The notes beneath the pieces are model-generated. The model was not told the origin of the DNA and did not search any database. It worked only from the letters and a program-made list of their open reading frames with translations. From JAEXOD01 sp043805435 (GTDB lineage Bacteria; Bacteroidota; Ignavibacteria; Ignavibacteriales; Melioribacteraceae): a stretch of 64,000 bases of DNA. The first letter of the stretch is position 1, and each line of letters starts with the position of its first letter. The translations under genes and the position numbers were made by a program. Below are positions 50,305 through 60,500 of the stretch, one piece after another. The stretch spans positions 1 to 64,000 of the forward strand of contig JAZDHY010000044.1 of assembly GCA_043805435.1 (NCBI GenBank), written 5' to 3'.

Positions 50305-50332
50305 GTTAATATAAAAAAAAGTAGGTGAAAAC

Positions 50333-50725
50333 ATGATAATTGATAACGCAAACATATTCGAAAAGTATTTGGATTACGGTAGTGTAAAACAAAAATTAAT
50401 CTCAAAAAACATTGCAAATATCGGAACATTAAATTATCAAAGGGAAGATATTGCTTTTGAAGAATTTTTAAAAAAAGAAACACAAAGCGAATTAAAAATA
50501 ACTGATGGCAGACAAATTCAGTTTTCATTAAACAGCGGCATAGATCCTTCAAGTCAAGGAATAGTAAAAGACACAAATCCTGAATTAGAATCCAATTTTA
50601 ATAATATTGATGTAGATAAAGAGATGGCCGATATGGCTCAAAATTCTATTATGTTTCGGTTTGCATCTCGTAAAATTGGTAATTATTATAAAAATTTACA
50701 ATCATTAATAAGTAAGGTAAGATGA
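50333..50725 (+). CDS. flgB: Flagellar proximal rod protein FlgB
   Basis: 130 residues. It has the rod-protein N-terminal SKNIANIGTLNYQREDIAFEEFL pattern (core ISKNIANIGT-like at about 22-31) and the C-terminal DVDKEMADMAQNSIMFRFASR. FlgB joins the MS ring to the rod in the periplasm and is exported by the flagellar type III system. It is the first gene of the basal-body operon and overlaps flgC by 4 bases. Confidence 0.92.
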   Translation: MIIDNANIFEKYLDYGSVKQKLISKNIANIGTLNYQREDIAFEEFLKKETQSELKITDGRQIQFSLNSGIDPSSQGIVKDTNPELESNFNNIDVDKEMADMAQNSIMFRFASRKIGNYYKNLQSLISKVR

Positions 50726-51219
50726 TGGAAATAGGTGGTAATTTTAGAGCCTTTGATATTAGCGCAGCCGGAATGAAATTGCAAAAAAAGAAATTAGATT
50801 TAATTTCGGAAAATATTGCTAATTCAAATACGACAAAAACATCAACGGGTTTACCTTATAAACGTAAAACTTTGGAAATTGAACAAGTTGATACTTCTCG
50901 TCTTGCAATTCAAAACACCGAATCGGCCGGAATAATGAAAATATCCGGATCAAATCATTTTTCTACAACTCCAGGAATAAAAGGCTCAAAAAAGAATTAT
51001 GATGAAATAAGTATGAAAGTTGTTAATGATAATACTCCCGGAGATAAAGTGTATATGCCTGATCATCCGGATTCAAACAAAGATGGTTATTTAGATATGC
51101 CAAATGTAAATATTGTTACAGAAATGGTTGATATGGTTGCTGCAACAAGAAGTTATGAGGCAAATCTAACAGCCTTTAGTGCATCAAAACAAATAGCAAA
51201 AGATTCGTTGGAGATATAA
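50722..51219 (+). CDS. flgC: Flagellar proximal rod protein FlgC
   Basis: 165 residues. N-terminal rod motif FRAFDISAAGMKLQKKKLD and SENIANSNTT; C-terminal PNVNIVTEMVDMVAATRSYEANL, the usual FlgC ending. It builds the proximal rod with FlgB. ATG codons at 50722 and 50725 are both possible starts; the first overlaps the flgB stop as ATGA. Confidence 0.93.
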   Translation: MMEIGGNFRAFDISAAGMKLQKKKLDLISENIANSNTTKTSTGLPYKRKTLEIEQVDTSRLAIQNTESAGIMKISGSNHFSTTPGIKGSKKNYDEISMKVVNDNTPGDKVYMPDHPDSNKDGYLDMPNVNIVTEMVDMVAATRSYEANLTAFSASKQIAKDSLEI

Positions 51220-51220
51220 T

Positions 51221-51466
51221 ATGATGATTACATCAAACACAATTGGTAATTACAATCCTTACAGTATAAATAATTCCAGAACTGTAAGTGATTTGAAAAA
51301 TACTCAAACTGCAGACAACAATACAAAAGTAACAAGTGAAGAAAAAGAATTTTTCACTAAAATGTATCCGGAAAACAAAACCGAAATAATAGATTATCAT
51401 TATTATCAACGAACCGGCAAAATGTCCGGTGTTTCAGTAGGTTCAATGTTTGATAGAAGAGGTTAA
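51221..51466 (+). CDS. Small protein between flgC and fliE, unknown
   Basis: 81 residues, not recognised. The first 40 residues are Asn/Thr/Ser-rich and look disordered. The second half, SEEKEFFTKMYPENKTEIIDYHYYQRTGKMSG, looks folded (shown partially: EKEFFTKMYPENKTEI) and ends in GSMFDRRG. It begins 1 base after flgC and lies 1 base before the fliE start, so it belongs to the basal-body operon. It may be an exported accessory rod protein or chaperone; no evidence for either. Confidence 0.7.
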   Translation: MMITSNTIGNYNPYSINNSRTVSDLKNTQTADNNTKVTSEEKEFFTKMYPENKTEIIDYHYYQRTGKMSGVSVGSMFDRRG

Positions 51467-51467
51467 A

Positions 51468-51869
51468 ATGGATATTCAAGGTTTAAGTAAAATAACTCAT
51501 TCGCTTACATCACTGCAAAAAGCCGCCGGACTTGATCCGATGCGAAGTGCGAGTTTTGATAATATGTTTTCAAATATGATAGGAAATGCAAACAATAATG
51601 ATCAAAATCCACTAAAAGTTTCAACCGTAACATCATCTAATGCAGGACTGCCAAACTTTGACAATTTAGTATCTGGTTTTGTTGGTCAGGTCAATTCGCA
51701 ACAATTAAGTTCACATAATTTAGCAGAAAGATTTGTTAAAGGTGATGATGTTGAGCTTCATGAAGTTATGATTGCAGGAGAAAAGGCAAAAACGAGTTTG
51801 GATTTGTTGGTAGAAATAAGAAATAAAACAATTGATATGTATCGTGAATTAACGAGATTGCAAGGATAA
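51468..51869 (+). CDS. fliE: MS-ring/rod junction protein FliE
   Basis: 133 residues from the ATG at 51468 (GAGG 5 bases before); a TTG six codons upstream is rejected. The C-terminal half has the FliE pattern: VKGDDVELHEVMIAGEKAKTSLDLLVEIRNK and DMYRELTRLQG (conserved core LHEVMIAGEKAKTSLDLL). FliE connects the FliF ring to the rod. Its stop overlaps the fliF start by 1 base. Confidence 0.9.
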   Translation: MDIQGLSKITHSLTSLQKAAGLDPMRSASFDNMFSNMIGNANNNDQNPLKVSTVTSSNAGLPNFDNLVSGFVGQVNSQQLSSHNLAERFVKGDDVELHEVMIAGEKAKTSLDLLVEIRNKTIDMYRELTRLQG

Positions 51870-53476
51870 TGGAAAATAAAAAAACAAACGTGAGTGCCAT
51901 GCTTGGCATTTTTAATAAACTTTCTATTCAACAACGTATGTTGATTGGAGGTGTGTTGGTAGTAGCGTTGGTGTTATTAGGTTTTGTAGTATTTATTTTT
52001 AATGAACCTTCATATTCAACGTTATATACTAATTTAGCACCCGAAGATGCTAATAAAATAATTGAAGTGTTAAACGCACAAAAAGTAACATATAAATTGG
52101 AAGATGGCGGACAGACAATTAAAGTACCAAAAGATAAGGTTTATGAAATGCGCTTGACTGCTGCGGGAAAAGGAATTCCCAGTTCCGGAATAGTTGGATA
52201 TGAGATTTTTGATCAAAACTTGATGGGCATGAGTGAGTTTATGCAAAAACTAAACTTTAAAAGAGCCTTAGAGGGTGAACTTTCGCGAACTATAATGGAT
52301 CAAAATGGTGTTGAAGGAGTTAGAGTTCATATTGTGTTCCCTGAGAAAAGTATTTTTAAAGAAGATGAAAGACCTCCAACTGCTTCAATTGTTTTAAAAT
52401 TAAATTCCGGTTTTACACTTAGTAAACAAAATATTGTATCAATTTCAAATTTAGTTGCTAGCAGCGTTGAAGGATTACAGACAAGTAAGGTTACAATAAT
52501 TGATACAAGAGGCCGGTTATTATCCAAAGATGAAGATGAAAATTCCTTAACTTATGTAAGTAATAAACAATATGAAATTAAATCGGGAATTGAAAACTAT
52601 TTAGCAAATAAAGCTCAAACAATACTTGATAATGTTGTTGGTTATGGCAATTCAATTGTAAAGGTCAATGTAGATTTGGATTTTAATCAAGTTGAAAAAA
52701 CAATGGAAACGTATGACCCTGAGTCACAAGTAGCTATTTCGGAACAAACGGTTAAGCAGGAAACAGGTGGTAAAAATGCAGGCGACTCGACAGGTACTAC
52801 TTCAGAAAATTCAACAACTAATTATGAAATCAGCAAAACTATTGAGCGTGTAATTGAAGGAGCCGGAAACATAAAACGTGTTACTCTTGCTGCTGTAATA
52901 AATGGAATAACCAAAGAAGTTAAGAATGGTGATAAAATAGATAAAATAATTGAACCAAGACCTGAAGCACAATTATTAAAATTGGAACAAATAGTAAAAC
53001 AATCTGTTGGAATTAATGATTCAAGAAACGATATTGTAACATTGGAAAGTATTCCTTTTGAAACTCATTTGGAAGACGATTCACAATTAACGGAAAGTGC
53101 AAGTTTTAATATAAATGAATGGTCCAATCTAATAATGTTATTTGTTGCTGTTGGCGCATCGTTGTTTATACTAAAAGGATTAATGAAAAAATTAAAGAAT
53201 GAAAAAATATTAGTTGGAACAGTAAGTTATCGTGATGAAGCCGTTGGAAATTTAAGTGGTGGTACCGAATCCGGCAGCAGTTCATTACCCCAGATTGGGA
53301 GTGGAAGTAGCACTAAAAAGAAACAAATTTTGGATATAGGAGATATTGAAGACGAAATAACAGACGCAGCCACCGAAAAACGTGTACGACAAGATAAAAT
53401 AGTGCACTATGCACAAAAAAATCCGACTGAAGCAGCCAAACTTATAAATTCATGGTTAAGAGAAGATGAGTATTAA
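51869..53476 (+). CDS. fliF: MS-ring protein FliF
   Basis: 535 residues. It has a membrane helix at about 27-48, the YscJ/FliF ring modules (YSTLYTNLAPEDANKIIEVL and later GVEGVRVHIVFPEKSIF; core VRVHIVFPEKS), a periplasmic middle with a Ser/Thr-rich loop near residue 300, a second membrane helix at about 415-435 and a cytoplasmic tail ending KLINSWLRED that binds FliG. It forms the base of the flagellar motor and export gate housing. It overlaps fliG by 11 bases. Confidence 0.94.
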   Translation: MENKKTNVSAMLGIFNKLSIQQRMLIGGVLVVALVLLGFVVFIFNEPSYSTLYTNLAPEDANKIIEVLNAQKVTYKLEDGGQTIKVPKDKVYEMRLTAAGKGIPSSGIVGYEIFDQNLMGMSEFMQKLNFKRALEGELSRTIMDQNGVEGVRVHIVFPEKSIFKEDERPPTASIVLKLNSGFTLSKQNIVSISNLVASSVEGLQTSKVTIIDTRGRLLSKDEDENSLTYVSNKQYEIKSGIENYLANKAQTILDNVVGYGNSIVKVNVDLDFNQVEKTMETYDPESQVAISEQTVKQETGGKNAGDSTGTTSENSTTNYEISKTIERVIEGAGNIKRVTLAAVINGITKEVKNGDKIDKIIEPRPEAQLLKLEQIVKQSVGINDSRNDIVTLESIPFETHLEDDSQLTESASFNINEWSNLIMLFVAVGASLFILKGLMKKLKNEKILVGTVSYRDEAVGNLSGGTESGSSSLPQIGSGSSTKKKQILDIGDIEDEITDAATEKRVRQDKIVHYAQKNPTEAAKLINSWLREDEY

Positions 53477-54512
53477 AAGCAAAAATCTTACAAGAAAAGA
53501 TTTAACGGTAAATGACCTTACAGGGGTGCAAAAATCAGCACTCCTTATGATAGCTTTAAACGTAGAAACAGCTTCAATTCTATTTAAAAATTTAGATGCA
53601 GCCGATGTTGAAGCAATTTCTGCAGAGATCTCTCAAGTTCGAAACGTTCCATCACATGTTGTTGACCAAGTGCTGAATGATTATTATGCCTTAATTACTG
53701 CACAAGAATATGTTGTTGAGGGTGGAATTGATTATGCACAGCAAGTACTTGAAAAGTCGTTTGGTTTAGCAAAAGCAATGGAAATTATCGAAAGAGTAAA
53801 AAATATTACTACTCTGCGTGGTTTTGATGTGCTAAAAAAAGCGGATTCTGCTCAACTTGTTAATTTTTTAAATAAAGAGCATCCTCAAACCATTGCACTA
53901 ATTTTATCGCATCTAAACCCGGATCAAACTGCTGAGGCATTAAAAGAACTTTCTGACGAGATGCGTGCTGAAGTGGTTTTTAGAATAGCCACGTTAGGAA
54001 AAATTTCACCTCAAACCTTAAAACAGATTGAAAAAGTTGTTGATGAGTTGGCCGGTTTTTCAATGAATCAATCCATGAGTAAGCTTGGAGGAACAAAAAG
54101 TGTTGCAACTATTTTAAACAGAACAAATGTAACATTAAGCAAAGATATAATTGCAGGAATTGAAGAAAAAGATCCTGAAGTTGCCGCCGAGATAAAACGG
54201 TTAATGTTCTTATTTGAAGATATTATTCATCTTCAAGATAGAGATATTCAGAGAATTCTTAAAGAAGTAGATAGAAAAGATTTGAGTTTTGCATTAAAAA
54301 TTGCCGATGAAAAAGTTCAAAGTAAAATTTATGCTAATATGTCTGAACGAGCTGCTGATTTATTAAAAGAAGAATTGCAGTATATGGGGCCGGTAAAACT
54401 TAAAGAGGTTGAATCGGCACAGGCAAGAATAGTAGATACTATTAAACAACTAGAAGAACAAGAAGAGATAACTGTAAGTTTCAGAGGCGGTTCCGAGGAA
54501 GTATATGTCTAG
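53466..54512 (+). CDS. fliG: Flagellar motor switch protein FliG
   Basis: 348 residues in three helical domains: N-terminal LTGVQKSALLMIALNVETAS (FliF-binding), middle HPQTIALILSHLNPDQTAEAL with the EHPQT motif, and C-terminal MFLFEDIIHLQDRDIQRIL with charged torque helix residues KEVDRKDLSFALK. Together with FliM it sets rotation direction. It overlaps fliF by 11 and fliH by 8 bases. Confidence 0.94.
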   Translation: MSIKSKNLTRKDLTVNDLTGVQKSALLMIALNVETASILFKNLDAADVEAISAEISQVRNVPSHVVDQVLNDYYALITAQEYVVEGGIDYAQQVLEKSFGLAKAMEIIERVKNITTLRGFDVLKKADSAQLVNFLNKEHPQTIALILSHLNPDQTAEALKELSDEMRAEVVFRIATLGKISPQTLKQIEKVVDELAGFSMNQSMSKLGGTKSVATILNRTNVTLSKDIIAGIEEKDPEVAAEIKRLMFLFEDIIHLQDRDIQRILKEVDRKDLSFALKIADEKVQSKIYANMSERAADLLKEELQYMGPVKLKEVESAQARIVDTIKQLEEQEEITVSFRGGSEEVYV

Positions 54513-55149
54513 TATTCTTAAGGTTGGTAATTCGGGAAGGGGATTGAAAGCATTAGTGCCCGGTACACTTAATAATGAAAAGAACATACAGGAAATATAT
54601 AAAGAAGAAGAGAATAAATTAAAAAAAGAACTGGAGAAACATTATCAACTGGGTTTTGATGAAGGATTTGAAGCTGCCCGCGCCCAATTGGAGCAGGAAT
54701 ATACAAATCAAATAATGTCAAAATCAGAAGAATTTTATTCAATTTTATCAGGTATTGAAGAACGCCTCCAGTCTTATGAAAAATCATTTGAAAGTATTGT
54801 TATTTCTGTTTCAGGTAAAATTGCCGAAAAAATATTAAACAGAGAAATAGAAAATAAATCAATTATAGAAAGTACTTTAAAAAATGCAGTCGGAAAAGTT
54901 TTAGGTGCAAACGGCATTTTATTACGAATAAATCCTTCGGATTATGAATTATTGAATGAAGGAAATTTTATTGTTTCGTTAAATAACAGTTTTAATAAGC
55001 TTAAATTCGAATCGGATGAAACGGTTGAAAAAGGCGGAGGATTGATTGAAACTGAAATTGGAAATGTTGATGCAAGAATAAGCTCGCAATTAGACGAGAT
55101 TATTAAACAACTTGAAAACAGCTTAAATAACGATATAGGGAATAAATAA
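54505..55149 (+). CDS. fliH: Flagellar export ATPase regulator FliH
   Basis: 214 residues. A basic head, a long coiled coil (about 25-95) with the repeated Gly pattern EKHYQLGFDEGFEAARAQLE (core LGFDEGFEAA), then the FliH C-domain with EKILNREIE and GLIETEIGNVDARISSQLDEI (core DARISSQLDE). FliH binds FliI and tethers it to the switch. Start follows a GAGGA site. Confidence 0.88.
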   Translation: MSSILKVGNSGRGLKALVPGTLNNEKNIQEIYKEEENKLKKELEKHYQLGFDEGFEAARAQLEQEYTNQIMSKSEEFYSILSGIEERLQSYEKSFESIVISVSGKIAEKILNREIENKSIIESTLKNAVGKVLGANGILLRINPSDYELLNEGNFIVSLNNSFNKLKFESDETVEKGGGLIETEIGNVDARISSQLDEIIKQLENSLNNDIGNK

Positions 55150-55150
55150 T

Positions 55151-56485
55151 GTGAATTTTGCCCAGTCGTATATTGAAAAATATCAGAAGATAATTGATGA
55201 AGTTGATTTGATAAGAATTAACGGAAAAGTTACTGATGTTATTGGGCTTGTTATAGTTTCGATTGGTCCAAATGTGGCAATTGGTGAAATATGTCGTGTT
55301 GTTGATAGGAGTGGACGGGAGGTTTGTAAGTGTGAAGTTGTTGCATTTAAAGATGGAAAAGTTCTTTCCATTGCCCTTGGCGAAGTAGAACATATTTCGC
55401 CTTCATGTAATATTTGCGCTACAGGCAAAAGTTTAATGATAGGTGTCGGAAATGCTTTATTGGGCAGAGTAATTGACGGATTTGGAGTTCCTATTGATAA
55501 TAAAGGCGATATTAAGTATGAAGCGTATCGTCATGTTTTTAGAGAACCGCCTAACCCTTTAGAAAGACAGAGAATAACTCAACCACTGCAAACAGGTGTT
55601 CGCAGCATTGATGGACTGCTGACGGTTGGTAAAGGGCAGCGTGTTGGTATTTTTGCAGGCAGCGGTGTGGGAAAAAGCGTAATGCTTGGAATGATAGCAC
55701 GAAATACTAACGCAAATGTTAGTGTAATTGTTTTGGTAGGAGAACGTGGTAGAGAAGTAAGAGAATTTATTGAAAAAGATTTAGGTGTGGAAGGCTTAAA
55801 ACGTTCGGTTGTAATTGTTGCAACAAGCGATAAACCGGCATTAATGCGTATTAAGGCGGCTTTTATTGGAACTACAATTGCAGAGTATTTTAGAGATTTA
55901 GGATTAGATGTTGTTTTAATGATGGATTCGGTTACTCGTTTTGCATTGGCGCAACGAGAAATAGGTTTAACAATTGGTGAACCACCAACAACAAAAGGAT
56001 TTACTCCTTCTGTTTTTGCCATTTTACCAAAATTATTGGAAAGAGCCGGAACTTCAATTGTAGGCACAATAACAGGATTTTATTCGGTGCTTGTTGATGG
56101 GGATGATATGACTGAACCGATTGCAGATGCGGTTCGTTCTATTCTTGATGGACATTTTGTGCTATCTCGTAAACTTGCAAACAAAGCACAGTTCCCTGCT
56201 ATTGATCCATTACAAAGTGTAAGCCGTGTAATGCCGGATATTGTAGGAAAAGACCATAGACTGCGTGCAATGGAATTTAAGGAGATACTGCAGACTTATT
56301 ATGAGGCGGAAGATTTAATTAATATTGGTGCATATGTTAAAGGCAGTAATCCTTCAATTGATCATGCATTATCAAAAATTTCAGCTTTACGCAATTATTT
56401 AAAGCAAGATATGTATGAACAAACAACTTATAAAGAATCGGTTAATAAATTAAATTCAATAATTGAAAAACCTTTAATGGCATAA
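55151..56485 (+). CDS. fliI: Flagellar export ATPase FliI
   Basis: 444 residues from a GTG start, 1 base after fliH. Walker A is FAGSGVGKS (168-176), Walker B VVLMMDSVTRFA, followed by the ATPase signature SVSRVMPDIV region (PLQSVSRVMPD). Close to F1-beta subunit and type III export ATPases. It drives unfolding and export of flagellar proteins at the membrane. Confidence 0.95.
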   Translation: MNFAQSYIEKYQKIIDEVDLIRINGKVTDVIGLVIVSIGPNVAIGEICRVVDRSGREVCKCEVVAFKDGKVLSIALGEVEHISPSCNICATGKSLMIGVGNALLGRVIDGFGVPIDNKGDIKYEAYRHVFREPPNPLERQRITQPLQTGVRSIDGLLTVGKGQRVGIFAGSGVGKSVMLGMIARNTNANVSVIVLVGERGREVREFIEKDLGVEGLKRSVVIVATSDKPALMRIKAAFIGTTIAEYFRDLGLDVVLMMDSVTRFALAQREIGLTIGEPPTTKGFTPSVFAILPKLLERAGTSIVGTITGFYSVLVDGDDMTEPIADAVRSILDGHFVLSRKLANKAQFPAIDPLQSVSRVMPDIVGKDHRLRAMEFKEILQTYYEAEDLINIGAYVKGSNPSIDHALSKISALRNYLKQDMYEQTTYKESVNKLNSIIEKPLMA

Positions 56486-56488
56486 TAA

Positions 56489-56926
56489 ATGGGAAAATTT
56501 AACTACAAATTTGAAACAATTAAAAAAGTAAAACAGATTGTTGAAAAAAAAGTGCAAAAAGAAGTTGCGGTTATTGAAATAGAAATTGAAAAGAGAAAAA
56601 AGAAAATAAGCGATCTTGTTGCAGAAAAAAATGAAACTTTAACGGCTTATAAATCTAAACGGTCATTAAAGGTTTCGGAAATTCAATTTGTAAATAGTTT
56701 TGAAAAAGTAATTGAAGAACAAATTGCAGCTGTTGAGCAAGAAATAAGAAACTTTGAAATGAGCAGAAAAAAGAAAATTGAAGAGCTTACGCAAAAATCT
56801 AAAGAAACTAAAATGTTTGAAAAACTGGAAGAAAAGCATCTTCTTGCATTTACAATGGAAGAAAATAAACTTGAACAAAAAGAAATTGACGATATTGCAA
56901 ATAAAAAATTTTCAAGGGGTCAGTAA
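56489..56926 (+). CDS. fliJ: Flagellar export protein FliJ
   Basis: 145 residues, almost entirely Lys/Glu-rich coiled coil with the FliJ shape of two long helices and a turn near residue 70. It lies directly between fliI and the MotE-like gene, where fliJ is expected. Sequence alone would not prove it, since the family is poorly conserved. Confidence 0.82.
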   Translation: MGKFNYKFETIKKVKQIVEKKVQKEVAVIEIEIEKRKKKISDLVAEKNETLTAYKSKRSLKVSEIQFVNSFEKVIEEQIAAVEQEIRNFEMSRKKKIEELTQKSKETKMFEKLEEKHLLAFTMEENKLEQKEIDDIANKKFSRGQ

Positions 56927-56929
56927 AAA

Positions 56930-57532
56930 ATGAAAAATTTTGTTGCTTATTTTTTAGCTTTTTTAATGGCGTTTTTTGGTGTTACGGGATTACTTTTTTA
57001 CGCGAATACACAATATAAAAACATTTTTAAATTCGATTTTTCGTCAACTACACCACCTGAAAAGGCAGTAAAAAAAATTACGTTAAAAATTGAAGATTAT
57101 CAAAAAGTGAGAAATTTTATTCGCGAAAAATTTACCGGAGAAGTGGTTGACAGTATAAAAAAACTATATTGGGAGACTAAAACCGATACTGTTTATAAAG
57201 TTATTGTTCAGGATTCAACTCTAAAACAAAATTTGTCTGAAATAAAAAAACAAAACGAAACTTTGGTTAAACAAATTGCAGCAAAAGAAGAAGAATTAAA
57301 AAAAATTAAAAACAAAGGTGGTGCTAATAAAGACAGCACTTATAAAGAATGGGTTAAACAAACCGTAAAGTTATACGAAACAATGGATTCAAAACAAGCG
57401 GCAAAAATAATTTCCGAACTATCGGACAATGTGGCAAGAGATTTGATATATACTATGAAGAAAAAGAAAGCAGCAGAGATATTATCAAATATGAGTACTG
57501 CCAGAGTAACAAAATTAACAGGAGCCAATTAA
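56930..57532 (+). CDS. MotE/YlxF-like membrane protein
   Basis: 200 residues: membrane helix at about 5-25 (FLAFLMAFFGVTGLLFYA), a coiled coil (about 90-130) and a C-terminal MgtE_N-type helical domain (about 145-200) with YETMDSKQAAKIISELSDN and MKKKKAAEILSNMS (cores DSKQAAKI and KKAAEILSNM). This is the layout of MotE, the chaperone that sits between fliJ and fliK in Bacillus and related operons and helps fold or stabilise MotC. No MotC is in the window, so the partner is open. Confidence 0.82.
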   Translation: MKNFVAYFLAFLMAFFGVTGLLFYANTQYKNIFKFDFSSTTPPEKAVKKITLKIEDYQKVRNFIREKFTGEVVDSIKKLYWETKTDTVYKVIVQDSTLKQNLSEIKKQNETLVKQIAAKEEELKKIKNKGGANKDSTYKEWVKQTVKLYETMDSKQAAKIISELSDNVARDLIYTMKKKKAAEILSNMSTARVTKLTGAN

Positions 57533-60500
57533 ATGATTTTCAATCCTTTGTTTATAGAAAAGTCTTCAAATTCGGGAGGTGTTTCTGTTACAAAAAGCCC
57601 AAAAATAGCGGGAGCTAATTATTTGTTTAATGATATTATTAATGTTTATTCAAATAGTCAAGCTACACAATTATCAGGTAGTGGCTCCACCGGCAAATCG
57701 CTTGGTAAAAGTTTTTTGGCAAATGAAGAGATTGAATTAAATTTATTGCAGACTGCAGAAATTGATTTTTCAACTTATAAAACTGGTGATGTTAGAAAAT
57801 TCGTTTCCGATTTAATAAACTTGCTTGGTGGTACCAGCGACCAAAAAACCGGCAATTTGGAAGTGCTTGACAATTCCAATGGTAAGAGTTATTCTGTAAA
57901 ACTGGAAAAATTAAATTCGCTTTTACAATCAATAATAGCACAAATAAAATTTTCACAAACAGATTCGTCTGCTCAAACCGGAAGTAAATCACAGCACGTT
58001 TCTACTGAACAAATAGTTGATTTGTTAGCAAAAAATAAAGGGGTGCTAATATCTATAAACGATGCTTCTCAATTATCTAATTTTCATATTGTGGAAGATA
58101 CCGAAAATGAGAATATTGAACAAGGATTTGCAAAATATAATATTCCGCAAACAAACCAAGAAAACAATTACAAAGTTTTATATAAAGAAGTTCCTGTAAA
58201 TAGTGAAGGAAACGAAATTCCTACATTTGGGTTAGCTTTTGCATATACAGGTAATATTAATGCAAATAATAGTGAAGTAAATGATTTAACTGGTAGTGAA
58301 AATATTATTATAAGTAATGAATCAAAAATTCCAACCGAATCTGAAAATAAAAACAATGTCTCTTTTTTTAGTTATGATCAAAAATTGGATAATGGATCAG
58401 ACATTGCGATTAATAACAATTTTAATTTTAACAAACTGTTGGTTAATAATAGCCAAAATACCGATAATCTTCAGACTGTGGTTAATAAAAGCACAAACCA
58501 AAATGTAAGTGCTAATTTAATCACTCCGGTTTTAGTAAGTAATGTTAAATCCGATTCTCAAATTGCATCTGTTTTACCTATTGAAAACGTACAAACAAAT
58601 GAAAAGAAAGTTGAATTAACCCAAGACACTTCATTAACTAGTGAAATAGATAAAAATGTGCCGGCAGTAAATTTAACACTTAAAGGAACAGGTTATAAAT
58701 TAAATAAATTGAAAAATAACGGTTTGAAGAATAATAATCAAGTTCAGACAAATGAAATAGTTAATGAAAAAACTTCAGGGAAAATTGAAAGCGAAAATCA
58801 TGCAAATGAAGTATTGGTTGAATCGGCAAATTCTGAAAAAACAAAATCTCTAAACTCAAAAAATAAAAATGAACAAATTACAGAACAAAATTATAATGTT
58901 ATTCTGAATTCATCAAATATTAATGTAGATGAAAAAAGTAGTTCTAAAGCGTTTTTTACAACAGGAAAAGAAAATAGCGTTGACGATTCGAGCAATAAAA
59001 GTCAAATCAAAAATGAATCTACAAATGGAATTATCAATCCAACTGTTGACAAAAAAGCTAACATTTTAACTGAAAATCAAAATATTTTACTCGACAATAA
59101 AAATACAGTTCAACCGGAAATTACTTTTAAAAATACTCTAAATACTGCTGTATACCAGTCCGGAGTAATAGTAACAGAAAATACGATTAATGCAAGTATT
59201 AATTCCACATCCACTGAAAAAAATGTTTTGGCAAATACAAACGAACAAAAAGTTGTTTCAAGTTTAAATAATAATACAGTTAAGAATAAAACTGCAACAA
59301 CAAATACAGATGTTCCGAATGTTCAAAAACCGGACACACAAACGGTTAATACGGCAAATGTTGATAAAAATGTTTTGGCAAATACAAACGAACCAAAAGT
59401 TGTTTCAAGTTTAAATAATAATACAGTTGAGAATAAAATCGCTGCAACAAATACAGATGTACCGAATGTACAAAAACCGGACACACAAACAGTTAATGAC
59501 AGAACGAATTATTCGGAAAAAATTAATGTGGATAAACCGACAGTAATTATTTCAGATATTACTGATAAATTATTAAATAGCAAAGATGTTGAGAAAACCG
59601 GAAGTTCTAAAAATAACGACTTTGTAAATGATAATATTAAAAATCTTGGAGATAGTAAAAATATTGTTAGAAGTAGTGATTTTACCAAGCCGATAATTGA
59701 AAATGGTGGAAATGAAGCAGTAGATAATATAAAAATTAATGAAGAATTAAATAATGTCAATTCTTTTGAAAAAACAGGTCAAACAAAAGACTCTGTTAAT
59801 AATTTGGAAATAAATAAAAAAGCACAATTGGAAGAAAACGATAATAAAGTGCTAAATAAAGTTGTGAAACCATTTGTTTTAAGACCATCAGACAAATTGA
59901 ACAATAATGACCAATTGGCTGGTGATATTAAAAATCACAAAGCTGATAATTCACTTATTAATAAAGAACTAAAAAATTCAGAAAAAATAATTCCTTCAAA
60001 TAATTATTTATCCGATAAAGCAGTAAGTTTTGAAGATAAAACAAATACAGATGTCAAAAACATCTTTGGTTTAGTAAATAAAGAAGAAATTAAACAGAGT
60101 TTTGATAAAAATATACAAAATATCAAAGAAAATAAAACTAAAGAATTGCCGGAAATTAAATTTGAATTTACTAAAAAAGAGAATACTATTAGCAGCGAAA
60201 AAAGTAGTCCTTTAATTGATAACAATGAAGTTGTTGCCGAAAATACAAATATTAAAAATATTAAAAATATTGAAAACACGGAATTTGTGGATAAAAATAT
60301 TCAGTATGTAGAAGTTGAACAAAAGGGAAAAGATATTAAAAATAACATTCCAAAAGAAAATTATAATATCTATGCTTCCAAAGGTAAACAAACAAACAAT
60401 GAAGAAATTAATACCTCTGAAAATTCGGTCAGTATTAAAATAAAAAGAAGTCTTAAAAATGTTGTGGAAGGAAATAGCAGCGAACAAAAAAATAGCGATG

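Larger units (their letters stand above)
48996..50332. other. Repeat-rich non-coding region between che and flagellar operons
   Basis: 1,337 bases with no credible gene on either strand. It is a mosaic of inverted repeats and hairpins: the che terminator region (49032-49066), four copies of an 18-base motif in alternating orientation (49214-49897), a 28-base perfect inverted pair (49368-49395 and 50032-50059), several GGGCTTTAGCCC-type hairpins, a TTCCCCTCTC/GAGGGG stretch, and at the right edge the flgB promoter. Individual repeats are listed separately. It looks like accumulated non-autonomous repeats rather than a decayed gene. Confidence 0.6.

Noticed and set aside
48996..50332. Possible CRISPR array in the repeat-rich gap
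   Set aside because: Repeats are inverted, irregularly spaced and of different kinds; there is no direct-repeat/spacer periodicity.
50268..50576. Long minus-strand frame over flgB
   Set aside because: Shadow of flgB; its residues show no domain and it would run through the sigma54-type promoter.
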